Shown here piece after piece: positions 26,387 to 34,422 of a stretch of 64,000 nucleotides of DNA. The DNA is from Oceanidesulfovibrio indonesiensis. Lineage in GTDB: Bacteria; Desulfobacterota; Desulfovibrionia; Desulfovibrionales; Desulfovibrionaceae. The notes under the pieces were generated by a model. The model did not search any database and had not been told where the DNA came from. It was given only the letters and a program-made list of their open reading frames with translations. Within the stretch, counting starts at the first letter, position 1; every line of letters starts with the position of its first letter. The position numbers and the translations under genes are program-made. The stretch lies in the NCBI RefSeq assembly GCF_007625075.1, contig NZ_QMIE01000008.1, forward strand, positions 62,001 through 126,000, written 5' to 3'.

Positions 26387-28825
26387 ATGAAAAAGAAAAT
26401 ATTCATCGGAACTGCCATCGTCCTGCTCGGACTGGTGACCCTGGCCGCGGCAGGAGCGCTGGGATTGTACCTGTGGGCGGCGCGCGACCTGCCCAGCTTC
26501 AAGGAAATCACGGACTACAACCCCTCCCTGGTAACCACGGTGTACGCCCGCGACGGCGAGGTGCTCGGCCACTTTTATCGCGAGCGTCGTTTTCTGGTGC
26601 AACTGGACGAAATGCCGGACTTTCTGGTGAAGGCGTTTCTGGCCGCCGAGGACCGCGGGTTCTACGAACATCCTGGCATCGACGTCACGGCAATTTTCCG
26701 CGCCATGGTCAGGAACATCCGCGCCGGCGACATCCGCCAGGGCGGTTCGACCATAACCCAGCAGATCATTAAACGGCTGCTGCTCACGCCGGAAAAGAGC
26801 TACGAGCGCAAGCTCAAGGAAGCGATCCTCGCCTATCGCCTGGAGAGCTATCTCTCCAAAGATGACATCATCACCATCTATCTGAACCATATCTATCTGG
26901 GCGCGCGATCCTACGGAGTGGAGGCTGCGGCGCGCAGCTATTTCGGCAAGCACGTGGACGAACTCAGCCTGGCCGAGGCCGCTGTGCTCGCCGGGCTGCC
27001 CCAGGCGCCTTCGCGGTACGATCCGTATCGCAACCCGCAGTCTGCCAAGGCGCGGCAGGAATATGTGCTGGGGCAGATGCTGACGGCGGACTGGATTACC
27101 CGGGAGGAGTACGACGAGGCAATAAACGCGCCTCTCGAATACACCTCCATGCCCGATCCATCCTGGAAGACAGGCGCCTACTATCTGGAAGAAGTCCGGC
27201 GTTGGCTCGTAAATTACATGAGCCGCGAAAACATGGGGTCCATGGGCATCACTCTGGACCGTTACGGCGAGGATGCCGTGTACGAGTCCGGTCTGCATGT
27301 GTACACTGCCGTAGACCTGGACCACCAACGCGCGGCCGAGCAGGCGGTGCGCGACGGTCTGATCGCCTCCACCAAGCGCCGGGGCTGGCGTGGTCCGATC
27401 AAAAAACTCGCTCCGGGCGAGATGGCGGAGTTCCTCTCCAGCCAGAAAGACGTCCTGCAGAAGCTCGCTTCCGGTGAGTGGGTGCAGGCCGTGGTCAACA
27501 AGGTTTCCGATTCCGGCGCCGAGGTGCAGTTCGGCAACTTCGAAGGCTGGATTCCGGTGAAGAGCATGAGTTGGTGCCGGGAGCCTGATCCCAAGAAGGC
27601 CCCGGAGCAGGTGCCTGCAGTATCCGATGCGCGGAAGGTGCTGGCCATCGGGGACGTTGTCTGGGTATCCCGCGCCGATCTCGACGCCATGGACGACAAG
27701 GACAAGAAGGCGTTCAAACCTTCGGCGGAAGGGCAGGTTCCTCTGAACCTGGAGCAGGAGCCCGTGGTCCAGGGGGCCCTGGTCTCCCTGGAGCCGCCTA
27801 CTGGCGAGGTCCGCGCGCTTGTCGGCGGATACGATTTCCAGAAGAGCCATTTCAATCGCGCCACCCAGGCGCATCGGCAACCCGGCTCAGCATTTAAGCC
27901 CATTGTCTACTCCGCAGCGCTGGACGCAGGCTTCACCCCGGCGTCAGTCGTCATCGACGCGCCCGTGGAGTATCGGTTCGGCGGCAGGGTCTGGCGGCCA
28001 GGCAACTTCGAAAACGAGTTTTTCGGACCCACCCTGTTCCGGACCGCGCTGGTCAAGTCGCGCAACACGGTGACAGTGCGCATTGCCGAGCGCATGGGCG
28101 TGGACCAAATAATCAGGCGGGCGCACTCCTTGGGCCTCGATGCCGAATTCCCGCGCAACCTTTCCATCTCCCTGGGGTCCGTGGCCGTCACGCCCTACAA
28201 TCTCTGCGAGGCCTACACCGCCTTCGCCCGCGGCGGCACGGCCGTGGAGCCGCGTATGGTTCTGGCCGTCAAAGGCGCATGGGGAGACGATCTGTTCATG
28301 TCCGCTCCGGACGTACGCGAGGCCATCAGTCCCCAGAACGCCTACATCATGACGAACATACTGGAAGATGTGGTGCAACACGGCACGGGCTGGCGGGCCA
28401 AGGTGCTGAACCGCCCCGTGGCCGGCAAGACAGGCACCACCAACGACGAGCAGGACGCCTGGTTCATGGGCTTCACCCCGTACCTGCTTACCGGCGTCTA
28501 CGTTGGTTTCGACCAGCTCACGCCCATGGGCCGGTTCGAAACGGGCTCGCGCGCCGCGTCGCCCATCTGGGTCCAATACCGCCAGGCCGTGGAAGAAAGC
28601 TATGCGCCAGAAGAGTTCCCGGTGCCCCCTGATATCGTGCATGTGAATATCGATCTGGCTACCGGCAAAGTGGCGGACGGAACCGGCGGGGAAAGCAAGT
28701 TCCTCCCCTTCATGGCCGGGACTCAACCCATGACGTCGGTAATCGGCGCCGTCCCTGTCGGCGGCAATGAAACCGGTGTCTCTGCCAGCCCCCTCAGTCC
28801 GGAAGACCTGTTCAAGCAATTCTGA
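26387..28825 (+). CDS. mrcA: Bifunctional penicillin-binding protein 1A
   Basis: Class A PBP (812 aa) that polymerises lipid II and cross-links the glycan. A short cytoplasmic tail is followed by one transmembrane helix (about residues 5-28). The GT51 transglycosylase domain carries the catalytic Glu in AEDRGFYEHPG (E88) and GGSTITQQ. An OB-like insert follows the linker. The transpeptidase domain has S501 in the SxxK motif (PGSAFKP), SRN (KSRNTV) and KTGTT near residue 683. The stop overlaps the cupin start by one base (TGATG), so translation is coupled. Length and all three transpeptidase motifs indicate an intact enzyme. Confidence 0.95.
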   Translation: MKKKIFIGTAIVLLGLVTLAAAGALGLYLWAARDLPSFKEITDYNPSLVTTVYARDGEVLGHFYRERRFLVQLDEMPDFLVKAFLAAEDRGFYEHPGIDVTAIFRAMVRNIRAGDIRQGGSTITQQIIKRLLLTPEKSYERKLKEAILAYRLESYLSKDDIITIYLNHIYLGARSYGVEAAARSYFGKHVDELSLAEAAVLAGLPQAPSRYDPYRNPQSAKARQEYVLGQMLTADWITREEYDEAINAPLEYTSMPDPSWKTGAYYLEEVRRWLVNYMSRENMGSMGITLDRYGEDAVYESGLHVYTAVDLDHQRAAEQAVRDGLIASTKRRGWRGPIKKLAPGEMAEFLSSQKDVLQKLASGEWVQAVVNKVSDSGAEVQFGNFEGWIPVKSMSWCREPDPKKAPEQVPAVSDARKVLAIGDVVWVSRADLDAMDDKDKKAFKPSAEGQVPLNLEQEPVVQGALVSLEPPTGEVRALVGGYDFQKSHFNRATQAHRQPGSAFKPIVYSAALDAGFTPASVVIDAPVEYRFGGRVWRPGNFENEFFGPTLFRTALVKSRNTVTVRIAERMGVDQIIRRAHSLGLDAEFPRNLSISLGSVAVTPYNLCEAYTAFARGGTAVEPRMVLAVKGAWGDDLFMSAPDVREAISPQNAYIMTNILEDVVQHGTGWRAKVLNRPVAGKTGTTNDEQDAWFMGFTPYLLTGVYVGFDQLTPMGRFETGSRAASPIWVQYRQAVEESYAPEEFPVPPDIVHVNIDLATGKVADGTGGESKFLPFMAGTQPMTSVIGAVPVGGNETGVSASPLSPEDLFKQF

Positions 28826-29205
28826 TGAAAAACAGCTACGAAAGCGCCGCACCGTATGTGACGAAGGACGGCTCTACCATTCGGGAGCTCATGCACCCGG
28901 CGGAACACGGCAACGAGAACCAGAGTCTTGCCGAGGCGCGCGTGGTCCCAGGCGGTCGGACGCATCCACACAGGCACGACGTGAGCGAGGAAATATACCA
29001 CGTGGTGGCCGGATGCGGCATGATGCGCCTGGGGGCGGAATCCTTCCCCGTCGTGCCGGGTGATACCGTGTACATCGCCCCCGGGGTGGTCCACAGTCTT
29101 GTCAACGATGGCGACGAAAAGCTCGTGGTGCTCTGCTGCTGTGCACCGCCCTACAGCCATGACGACACCGAGCTCATTGAGAGCGAGGACGAAACGACGT
29201 CGTAA
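28825..29205 (+). CDS. Cupin-domain protein
   Basis: A 126-aa single-domain cupin. Motif 1 reads PGGRTHPHRHDVSEEIYHVVAG with the two histidines and the Glu of the metal site; motif 2 is PGDTVYIAPGVVHSLVNDG with the third histidine. Members bind a divalent metal and have isomerase, dioxygenase or regulatory roles, so the reaction cannot be assigned. It starts on the last base of the PBP1A stop codon and is followed 25 bp later by a MIF-like tautomerase gene, suggesting a co-translated small-molecule module downstream of the PBP. Confidence 0.85.
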   Translation: MKNSYESAAPYVTKDGSTIRELMHPAEHGNENQSLAEARVVPGGRTHPHRHDVSEEIYHVVAGCGMMRLGAESFPVVPGDTVYIAPGVVHSLVNDGDEKLVVLCCCAPPYSHDDTELIESEDETTS

Positions 29206-29230
29206 GCGCGCCAACGAAAGGAGGGACCCC

Positions 29231-29578
29231 ATGCCGTGTCTGCGAATCGAAACGAATATCGAGCTGGACGGCGGCCAGGCGCAGGACCTGGCGGCCAAAG
29301 CCACAAGCCTTGTGGCGGAAAGCCTCGGCAAATCCGAACGCTACGTGATGGTGATGGTGCATCAGGGCGCGTTAGTGACCTTCGACAACGATCAGAGCCC
29401 GGCGGCGTATTGCACGCTTGGTTCCATCGGGCTTGAAGAATCCCAATGCCCGGTGCTTGCCGAGTCCCTGTGCATGTTCCTGGAGACGCGCACCGGCATA
29501 CCGCAGGACCGCATCTACATCGAGTTCAAGGATTTGTCCCGCTCCATGTTCGGATGGAACGGCAAGACGTTTGCCTGA
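29231..29578 (+). CDS. MIF-like tautomerase (phenylpyruvate tautomerase-related)
   Basis: A 115-aa protein whose ATG at 29231 is preceded by AAAGGAGGG. The first residue after Met is Pro (PCLRIETNI), the catalytic N-terminal proline of the tautomerase/MIF superfamily. The length matches MIF/D-dopachrome tautomerase, as do the later ALVTFDNDQSPAAYCTLGSIG and the IYIEFKDLSRSMFGWNGKTF ending, which keeps the W-N-G-x-T-F hallmark. Known biochemistry is keto-enol tautomerisation of phenylpyruvate-like substrates; the bacterial role is unclear. Confidence 0.88.
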   Translation: MPCLRIETNIELDGGQAQDLAAKATSLVAESLGKSERYVMVMVHQGALVTFDNDQSPAAYCTLGSIGLEESQCPVLAESLCMFLETRTGIPQDRIYIEFKDLSRSMFGWNGKTFA

Positions 29579-29604
29579 CGAGCTGCCGGAAACGTCGGGT
29601 TGAT

Positions 29605-29692
29605 GGGCTGCTTCAAAAAAAATCAACTCACGCATAGAAGTTCTCTCCTGATCTTTTCCGAAGCGTGCACTCGAATTTTTTGAGCAGCCTGC
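29605..29692. repeat. Dispersed repeat, copy 1 (short form, ~88 bp)
   Basis: Ends are inverted copies: GGGCTGCTTCAAAAAAAAT at 29605-29623 and ATTTTTTGAGCAGCCT at 29675-29690. The interior (TCACGCATAGAAG, CTCCTGATCTTTTC, GAAGCG, GCACTCGAA) aligns with the right half of copy 2 at 37005. It lies between the tautomerase and MuiA-like genes and may also act as a terminator. Confidence 0.65.
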
Positions 29693-29833
29693 GGTGGTGG
29701 TTTATTCAAAGGCCAGCGCGAGAGACGCCGGCAGGATATTGTAAAGGTTTCGTCAATAACCTGCTTCCATGGTTTCGTTTTTTTTGGGAGACATGCTATA
29801 GTGTTCTTCTTACGACAACCAAGGAGCATACCT

Positions 29834-31381
29834 ATGACTTCTCATATCGTTTCCCGGCTGTCCGCCGGGGTTCTCGTTGTGTTTCTGCTTGTCGCGGCGA
29901 CACCTTCTCGCGCCGAGGTCGTGGAGGCGACCCTCTATCCCAACTCCGCCCGCGTGGTGGAAGCCCTGATCCTCAATGCGGAGAACGGCTCCGTCGAATG
30001 GACCATCCCCTTGTCCGCCGATCCGCAAACTTTGCGGGTGGACCCGCGAACCGAGGGCGTGGAGTTGGTGGACGTGCAATGGGAGAAGGTGCCGGCGATG
30101 CCTTCGGCCGAGGCTGAAAATCTTCGCAGCGAGCTCAACGCGACCCGCACCCGGCTTGCCGAGGTCCAGGGCGGTCTCGATGCCATCGCCACCCAACTCT
30201 CGTTCTGGAATGAACTGCCCGAATTCAAGCCAGAGGCGGCCCTGGAGCTGGAGCGCACGGCTCAGGCCATGGGCCGGGAAATTTCGCGCCTCGTTGCTGA
30301 GCGGCATCCTCTGACCGAAGAGAAGAAAGAACTCGAAAAGACCATCCAGGAACTGGAGGCCAAACTTAATGACCTGACCGGCCAGGCCAGGGACAGCTGG
30401 CTGGTGCGCGCCGTGCTGGCCGGCGCCGTGTACGGCGACGAAGTTGAGGTGTCTGCGGCATACATCCTTTCCGGTTGCGGCTGGGAGCCGATGTATCGTC
30501 TTGACGCAAAACCGGACAAGGCGGCGGTGGACTTCGGATTCGATGCGCGGATGTGGCAAAGCTCCGGCGAGGACTGGGTGGACGTGGACATGGAGCTGGC
30601 CACGGTTCGGCCCGAGCTCGGTCTGGAGCCGCCGTATATGCCGGACTGGGTAATCCAGGAGCAGCCAGAGGTCCGAACCATGTTGCGCAAGCAGATGCTC
30701 GACGCTCCTGCGGACGATATGCGCATGATGGAAGCCGCACCCAGCGTGGCCCAGGCTCCTGCGCCGCAACGCAAGGCCAGCTACACCGTATGGAAGCTCG
30801 GACGGCGCACCCTGCCTGCCGGCGCTCAGCCACGGCTTTCGGTGATGGAGGAGTCCTGGCCGGCAAGGTTCCTGTACACCGTGCGGCCTTCCATGAACGA
30901 CATGGCTTTCCTTACCGCCAGTGTGGATCTGCCTCAGGCGCGCGACCTGCCGCCAGGGACGGCGCTCTTCATGGCCGACGGCGCCGTCGTGGGCAACCGC
31001 ATCTTCTCCCTGGGCGAACGTGAGACCGACATCTACTTCGGCGCCGATCCGCTTGTGGTGGCCGAGATGACTCTGGACGCCAAGCAGGCCGGGGACGCCG
31101 GAATCATTTCCACCAAGCAGACCTACCTGTGGGACTGGACCATCGAGGTCCGCAACGGCGAGAAGCACGGAGCGACCATCCGCGTGGAAGAGCCTGCTCC
31201 CCAGATTCGCAACGAGAACATCAACCTGGAGATAAAATCCGATCCCGCGGCGAACAGGACCGAAGACCAGCTGCTGGTGTGGGAAAAGACCCTGCCTCCC
31301 GGCGGAACGTGGACCATCGACCACAAGGTCTCGCTCACAGCGCCAGGCAACATGGACCTGGATATGGGCATCCGGCGGTAG
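29834..31381 (+). CDS. MuiA-like (DUF4139/DUF4140) exported protein
   Basis: A 515-aa secreted protein. The ATG at 29834 follows AAGGAG by 7 bp and opens a signal peptide (HIVSRLSAGVLVVFLLVAATPSRA). An N-terminal beta domain with the VxxATLYPNSARVVE start is typical of mucoidy-inhibitor A-like (DUF4140) proteins. A coiled coil spans about residues 85-185 (LRSELNATRTRLAEV...LEKTIQELEAKL), and the large C-terminal DUF4139 beta domain ends with WTIEVRNGEKHGATIRVEE and NLEIKSDP. The family occurs in many bacteria, but its molecular function is not established. The gene is flanked by a repeat upstream and a strong terminator downstream, so it is a single-gene unit. Confidence 0.85.
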   Translation: MTSHIVSRLSAGVLVVFLLVAATPSRAEVVEATLYPNSARVVEALILNAENGSVEWTIPLSADPQTLRVDPRTEGVELVDVQWEKVPAMPSAEAENLRSELNATRTRLAEVQGGLDAIATQLSFWNELPEFKPEAALELERTAQAMGREISRLVAERHPLTEEKKELEKTIQELEAKLNDLTGQARDSWLVRAVLAGAVYGDEVEVSAAYILSGCGWEPMYRLDAKPDKAAVDFGFDARMWQSSGEDWVDVDMELATVRPELGLEPPYMPDWVIQEQPEVRTMLRKQMLDAPADDMRMMEAAPSVAQAPAPQRKASYTVWKLGRRTLPAGAQPRLSVMEESWPARFLYTVRPSMNDMAFLTASVDLPQARDLPPGTALFMADGAVVGNRIFSLGERETDIYFGADPLVVAEMTLDAKQAGDAGIISTKQTYLWDWTIEVRNGEKHGATIRVEEPAPQIRNENINLEIKSDPAANRTEDQLLVWEKTLPPGGTWTIDHKVSLTAPGNMDLDMGIRR

Positions 31382-31405
31382 GAAGCTGCGAAAATAATAC
31401 ATGAA

Positions 31406-31445
31406 AGACGGGAAGGCTCTGTTCGGACCTTCCCGTCTATTTTTA
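31406..31445 (+). terminator. Intrinsic terminator after the MuiA-like gene
   Basis: AGACGGGAAGG at 31406-31416 and CCTTCCCGTCT at 31428-31438 form an exact 11-bp stem with an 11-base loop, followed by ATTTTTA. Confidence 0.93.
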
Positions 31446-31609
31446 TGACACTCCGGCAGCTGGAGGAACCATGTTCCTCTGGTTCGCCCCACTCCTTGGG
31501 CTCGCCTTCGGGTTATTCGCGTTGCCCACCGTTTGGATTTTTCAGGATTATCGCTCCCCTGTGGGGAGACCGAAAGACGGCGTCCCCTTGGAGTACTACT
31601 GTATGGAAG

Positions 31610-32452
31610 TTAAAAATACCGGCGGCGGATGGTGTCCAGCACGGCAGGGTCTGCGGCGAAGGGATTGAGGCCGGGCAGCGGTGCGTCGATGCGTCTGGCC
31701 GCGAACGGGGTGCGCTCCAGGTGGAGGTTGAAGGCCGTGGTCGCCAGTACCTCCAGGGCGATGACGTCCTCCACATTGTAGGCGATGAGCGTGTCGAGCA
31801 CGGCTTCGTCCTTCGTGGCTTCAAACTCCCGCCAGAGCAGGACGGCCCAGTACCCGTCCACGCCGTCCAGATCCCCGCGGGAAAGTCCCAGGCTGCGTTC
31901 CACCTTCTTGAGCCCACCGGCGATGCCGGCCGCCTTGAGCACGAAGCGCAGGTCTATGTGCGCCTGGTCCAGCACGCAGTCGAACTGCCGTTCGATGAAG
32001 GGCACGTCGAAGCATTTGCCGTTGAAGGTCACGAGCAGATCGTACGCCGCGATATCCGTGACGAAATCCTCGAGATTGCGGCCATGCACGTATGTCTTCA
32101 CCTCGCGACCGTCGTACAGGGCGATGGTGGTGATGTGGTCGTAGCCAGCGCCGGTGCCAGTGGTCTCTATGTCTATGTAGGCGGCGTTGTGCCGGAAATG
32201 CGGGTATATGCGCCACTGCTCCTGCGGCGGCAGTTCGTGGTAGAATGATCGCGCGTCACCGGCTTGCAGGGCTGCGCGGCAGGATTCAATCCGGGTGCGG
32301 GCAGTGGCGAGCTTGCCCGGCCCCACGGGCCAGGAGCCGGCGGCCGGTGTGTCCTGCTCCAGGTCGTCCCAGGAGAGGATGCCGGCGCCCCACAGTTTGG
32401 CTTCGGTCTTGAGGCCAATGCCCGGAAGATGGCAGAAAGTGTTTTCAAGCAT
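31610..32452 (-). CDS. YprB-type RNase H-like 3'-5' exonuclease
   Basis: A 280-aa protein. The frame is open to 32530, but I favour the ATG at 32452 because GAGGA lies about 10 bp upstream; the protein then begins with an HhH-like stretch (HLPGIGLKTEAKLWGAGI). The second half is a DEDD exonuclease domain. The first acidic pair is in YIDIETTG (about residues 91-98), then LVTFNGKCFDVPFIE with the second Asp, LRFVLKAAG, GYWAVLLW and the final YNVEDVIALE (DEDDy/h-like). The arrangement matches YprB, a poorly characterised nuclease family. It is divergent from the nitroreductase gene. The HhH-like start suggests nucleic-acid binding. Confidence 0.88.
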   Translation of the reverse strand: MLENTFCHLPGIGLKTEAKLWGAGILSWDDLEQDTPAAGSWPVGPGKLATARTRIESCRAALQAGDARSFYHELPPQEQWRIYPHFRHNAAYIDIETTGTGAGYDHITTIALYDGREVKTYVHGRNLEDFVTDIAAYDLLVTFNGKCFDVPFIERQFDCVLDQAHIDLRFVLKAAGIAGGLKKVERSLGLSRGDLDGVDGYWAVLLWREFEATKDEAVLDTLIAYNVEDVIALEVLATTAFNLHLERTPFAARRIDAPLPGLNPFAADPAVLDTIRRRYF

Positions 32453-32995
32453 GATGTGTGCGTCCTCAATGGAAAAGTGAACCGGACCGTACTGGGCTTT
32501 GGGGCCTCGGGCAAGCCCTGCGCCATACATCCGGAATGCCAGGATAAACGTGTGAAGCGCTAGGCGACCCGATGTGCTGCGGATTCGGCTTCTCCATCCC
32601 CCGCGCCGGGCGTGGGAGCTTTTTCAACGAGTGGAGATGATCGGGTCCGAGACGCGGCGGAACCTCCTGCCCGGCACGGATGTCTCTGTTGTCGTGCCGG
32701 GAAACGATGACAGGAACAGGCGCGTGAACGATCCGAAAAACCAGGATATCGGACCGGAGTCATGTCTATTGTCGTAGACGGAAGTAGTCCAGTTGTTGAG
32801 ACGTCTGGATGAACTTGATCCGGGCCGGACTCCGCGACAAGGTGTCCCGGATGTGTGCACAGTTGCAGGAGTGCGCACAGGATGGTTTTCAGAGGGCCTT
32901 GATAACCGCCCCGGCGAAAGGTATTCAAATACGGTGCGGCCGAGCCATGCACACGTTCATCCTTTCGACCGCGCGGAATCCACCGAGGAGACAGC
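32453..32995. other. Divergent intergenic region (~540 bp)
   Basis: Between the exonuclease start and the nitroreductase start. It must contain divergent promoters for both. GC-rich short frames exist, but none has domain-like content or a ribosome site, so I call no gene. GAGGAG near 32982 is the ribosome site of the nitroreductase. Confidence 0.5.
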
Positions 32996-33520
32996 ATGAC
33001 TGAAGATACTCGAAGCGCCGTGCTCAAGGCGTTGCATGAAAGGCGCAGCATCCGCAGGTTCAACGCATCACCCGTAAGCCGCGAGGACGTGCATGAAATA
33101 TTGGACGCCGGCCGCTGGGCGCCTTCCGGCAAGAACAACCAGCCCTGCCGGTTCCTTGTTGTCCGCTCCGGAGACGAGCGCCAGGGCGCATTGAGCGACT
33201 GCACCAAGTATTCGCACATTGTGGACGGCGCGGCCATCCTCATCTGCGTGTTTCTGGACAGGCAGGCCTGCTACGACGTTCGCAAGGACCACCAGAGCGC
33301 CGGCGCGTGCATCCAGAACATGCTTCTGGCGGCGCATGCCCTGGGCCTGGGCGCGGTCTGGCTGGGCGAGATCATCAACCAGGCGGATGACGTTGCTGCC
33401 GTGCTCGGCGTGGATGGGGAGCGCTACGAACTCCAGGCGGTCATCGCCTTGGGGCATCCAGACCAGGACGGCAAGGCGGTGCGCAACGATCTGGCCGACT
33501 ACATGCTGGAGGCGTTCTGA
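32996..33520 (+). CDS. Nitroreductase-family flavoprotein
   Basis: A 174-aa FMN-dependent oxidoreductase of the small nitroreductase class. The opening HERRSIRRFNASPVSREDVHEIL holds the RRSxRxF motif that contacts the FMN phosphate, followed by AGRWAPSGKNNQPCRF. The central AGACIQNMLLAAHALGLGAVWLGE carries the second FMN/dimer signature, and the end has VIALGHPDQ. Substrate unknown; some relatives are azoreductases or iodotyrosine-deiodinase-like. It shares its last base with the MBL-fold start (TGATG), and two more redox genes follow, so it belongs to a coupled operon. Confidence 0.9.
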   Translation: MTEDTRSAVLKALHERRSIRRFNASPVSREDVHEILDAGRWAPSGKNNQPCRFLVVRSGDERQGALSDCTKYSHIVDGAAILICVFLDRQACYDVRKDHQSAGACIQNMLLAAHALGLGAVWLGEIINQADDVAAVLGVDGERYELQAVIALGHPDQDGKAVRNDLADYMLEAF

Positions 33521-34164
33521 TGCCGGCTGCGGACACGATGCAGATTCGCACGTTTGCGCTGGGGCCATTGCAGACCAACTGCTATCTTCTTTCCCGCAAC
33601 GGGGAGGCCGTGGTGGTGGACCCGGGCGGAGACCCCGCCGCCGTGCTCGGCGCACTCGAGAACGACGGTCTGACGCTGACCCACATCCTGAATACTCACT
33701 TCCATTTCGACCATGTAGGTGGCAACAGGAAGCTCGCGCAGGAGACGGGCGCGCCCATTCTGGCCAGTTCCGAGGACGCGTACCTCATGGAGACGGAGCT
33801 CGGTCTCGGCGGGTTCATGGGCCTGCCCAGAATCGAAATGTTCGAGTACGAGAACATCAAGCCGGGCGCGCACCGGTTTCTCGGTCTGGAATGCACGGTG
33901 TTCCGCACCCCGGGGCATTCGCCGGGCAGTCTGTCGTTCTATTTTCCGGACGCCGCCGCAGTTTTCGTGGGCGACCTCGTGTTCTATCGCTCCGTGGGCC
34001 GCACCGATTTTCCGGGCGGTGACTTCGACACGCTCAAGCATTCCGTGATGGAGAGTATTTTCACTCTCCCGGACGAGACGGCCATCTACACCGGCCATGG
34101 CGAAGCGACCAACGTGGGCGACGAGAAACGGAACAACCCGTTTTTCAGCGATTTTCATCTGTAA
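33520..34164 (+). CDS. Metallo-beta-lactamase-fold hydrolase (glyoxalase II-like, YcbL type)
   Basis: A 214-aa MBL-fold hydrolase. The opening MQIRTFALGPLQTNCYLLS is typical of the YcbL/glyoxalase-II-like group. The metal-binding motif is H60-F-H62-F-D64-H65, with the next ligands in FRTPGHSPGS, VFVGDLVFYRSVGRTDFPGG and IYTGHGEATN. In this group substrates are thioesters or persulfides. The start codon overlaps the nitroreductase stop and the next ORF begins 18 bp downstream, so the gene sits in the middle of the redox operon. A function with a sulfur-carrier protein would fit, but that is inference. Confidence 0.9.
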   Translation: MPAADTMQIRTFALGPLQTNCYLLSRNGEAVVVDPGGDPAAVLGALENDGLTLTHILNTHFHFDHVGGNRKLAQETGAPILASSEDAYLMETELGLGGFMGLPRIEMFEYENIKPGAHRFLGLECTVFRTPGHSPGSLSFYFPDAAAVFVGDLVFYRSVGRTDFPGGDFDTLKHSVMESIFTLPDETAIYTGHGEATNVGDEKRNNPFFSDFHL

Positions 34165-34181
34165 CCGACAGGAGCGAGCCC

Positions 34182-34406
34182 ATGTCGCAGACGCATATCG
34201 ATCTGTCCCAAAAATGTTGAGGGCTCGCGCTGGAGATCGGGTGGCATCTCCGTTTCAGCAAGGGCGAGTCCATAGCCTTCACCGTTCAGCAGTCGAGCCG
34301 CGAACTTCTGTATGAGGTCTTGACCATGCAGCCCAACTGGTCCCTCGACGTGGAGGAGAGCGGGCCGGACCGGCTGCACGCAACATACCGACGCAAAAAA
34401 CGTTGA
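34182..34406 (+). CDS. TusA/SirA-like selenoprotein candidate (in-frame TGA as Sec)
   Basis: Read with the TGA at 34218-34220 as selenocysteine, this is a 74-residue protein with a GGAG ribosome site 7 bp upstream. The N-terminus is MSQTHIDLSQ, then K11-C12-U13-G14-L15. The remainder follows TusA/SirA secondary structure: a helix (LALEIGWHLRFSKG), SKGESIAFTV in place of the PGE-strand, a helix over ELLYEVLTM, and a final strand (DRLHATYRR). Counting from D7, Sec falls where TusA has its catalytic Cys (Asp plus 6). Eleven nt after the TGA a hairpin GGAGAT/ATCTCC (34232-34251) with loop CGGGTGGC resembles a bacterial SECIS. The gene lies between MBL and flavodoxin-like redox genes. The alternatives are a true stop or a pseudogene; see findings. 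Confidence 0.72.
34232..34251 (+). promoter_or_regulatory. bSECIS-like hairpin after the in-frame TGA
   Basis: GGAGAT (34232-34237) and ATCTCC (34246-34251) give a 6-bp stem around an 8-base G-rich loop (34238-34245) with G as its second base. An outer GCT/AGC pairing (34229-34231 with 34257-34259) can extend it past a 5-base bulge. It begins 11 nt after the TGA, which puts the apical loop 18-25 nt downstream of it, inside the range known for bacterial SECIS elements. Confidence 0.7.
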
Positions 34407-34422
34407 TGACCCGGGACGAAAT

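Noticed and set aside
32574-32995. Small plus-strand frames before the nitroreductase
   Set aside because: They lack ribosome sites and recognisable content and overlap the divergent promoter region.
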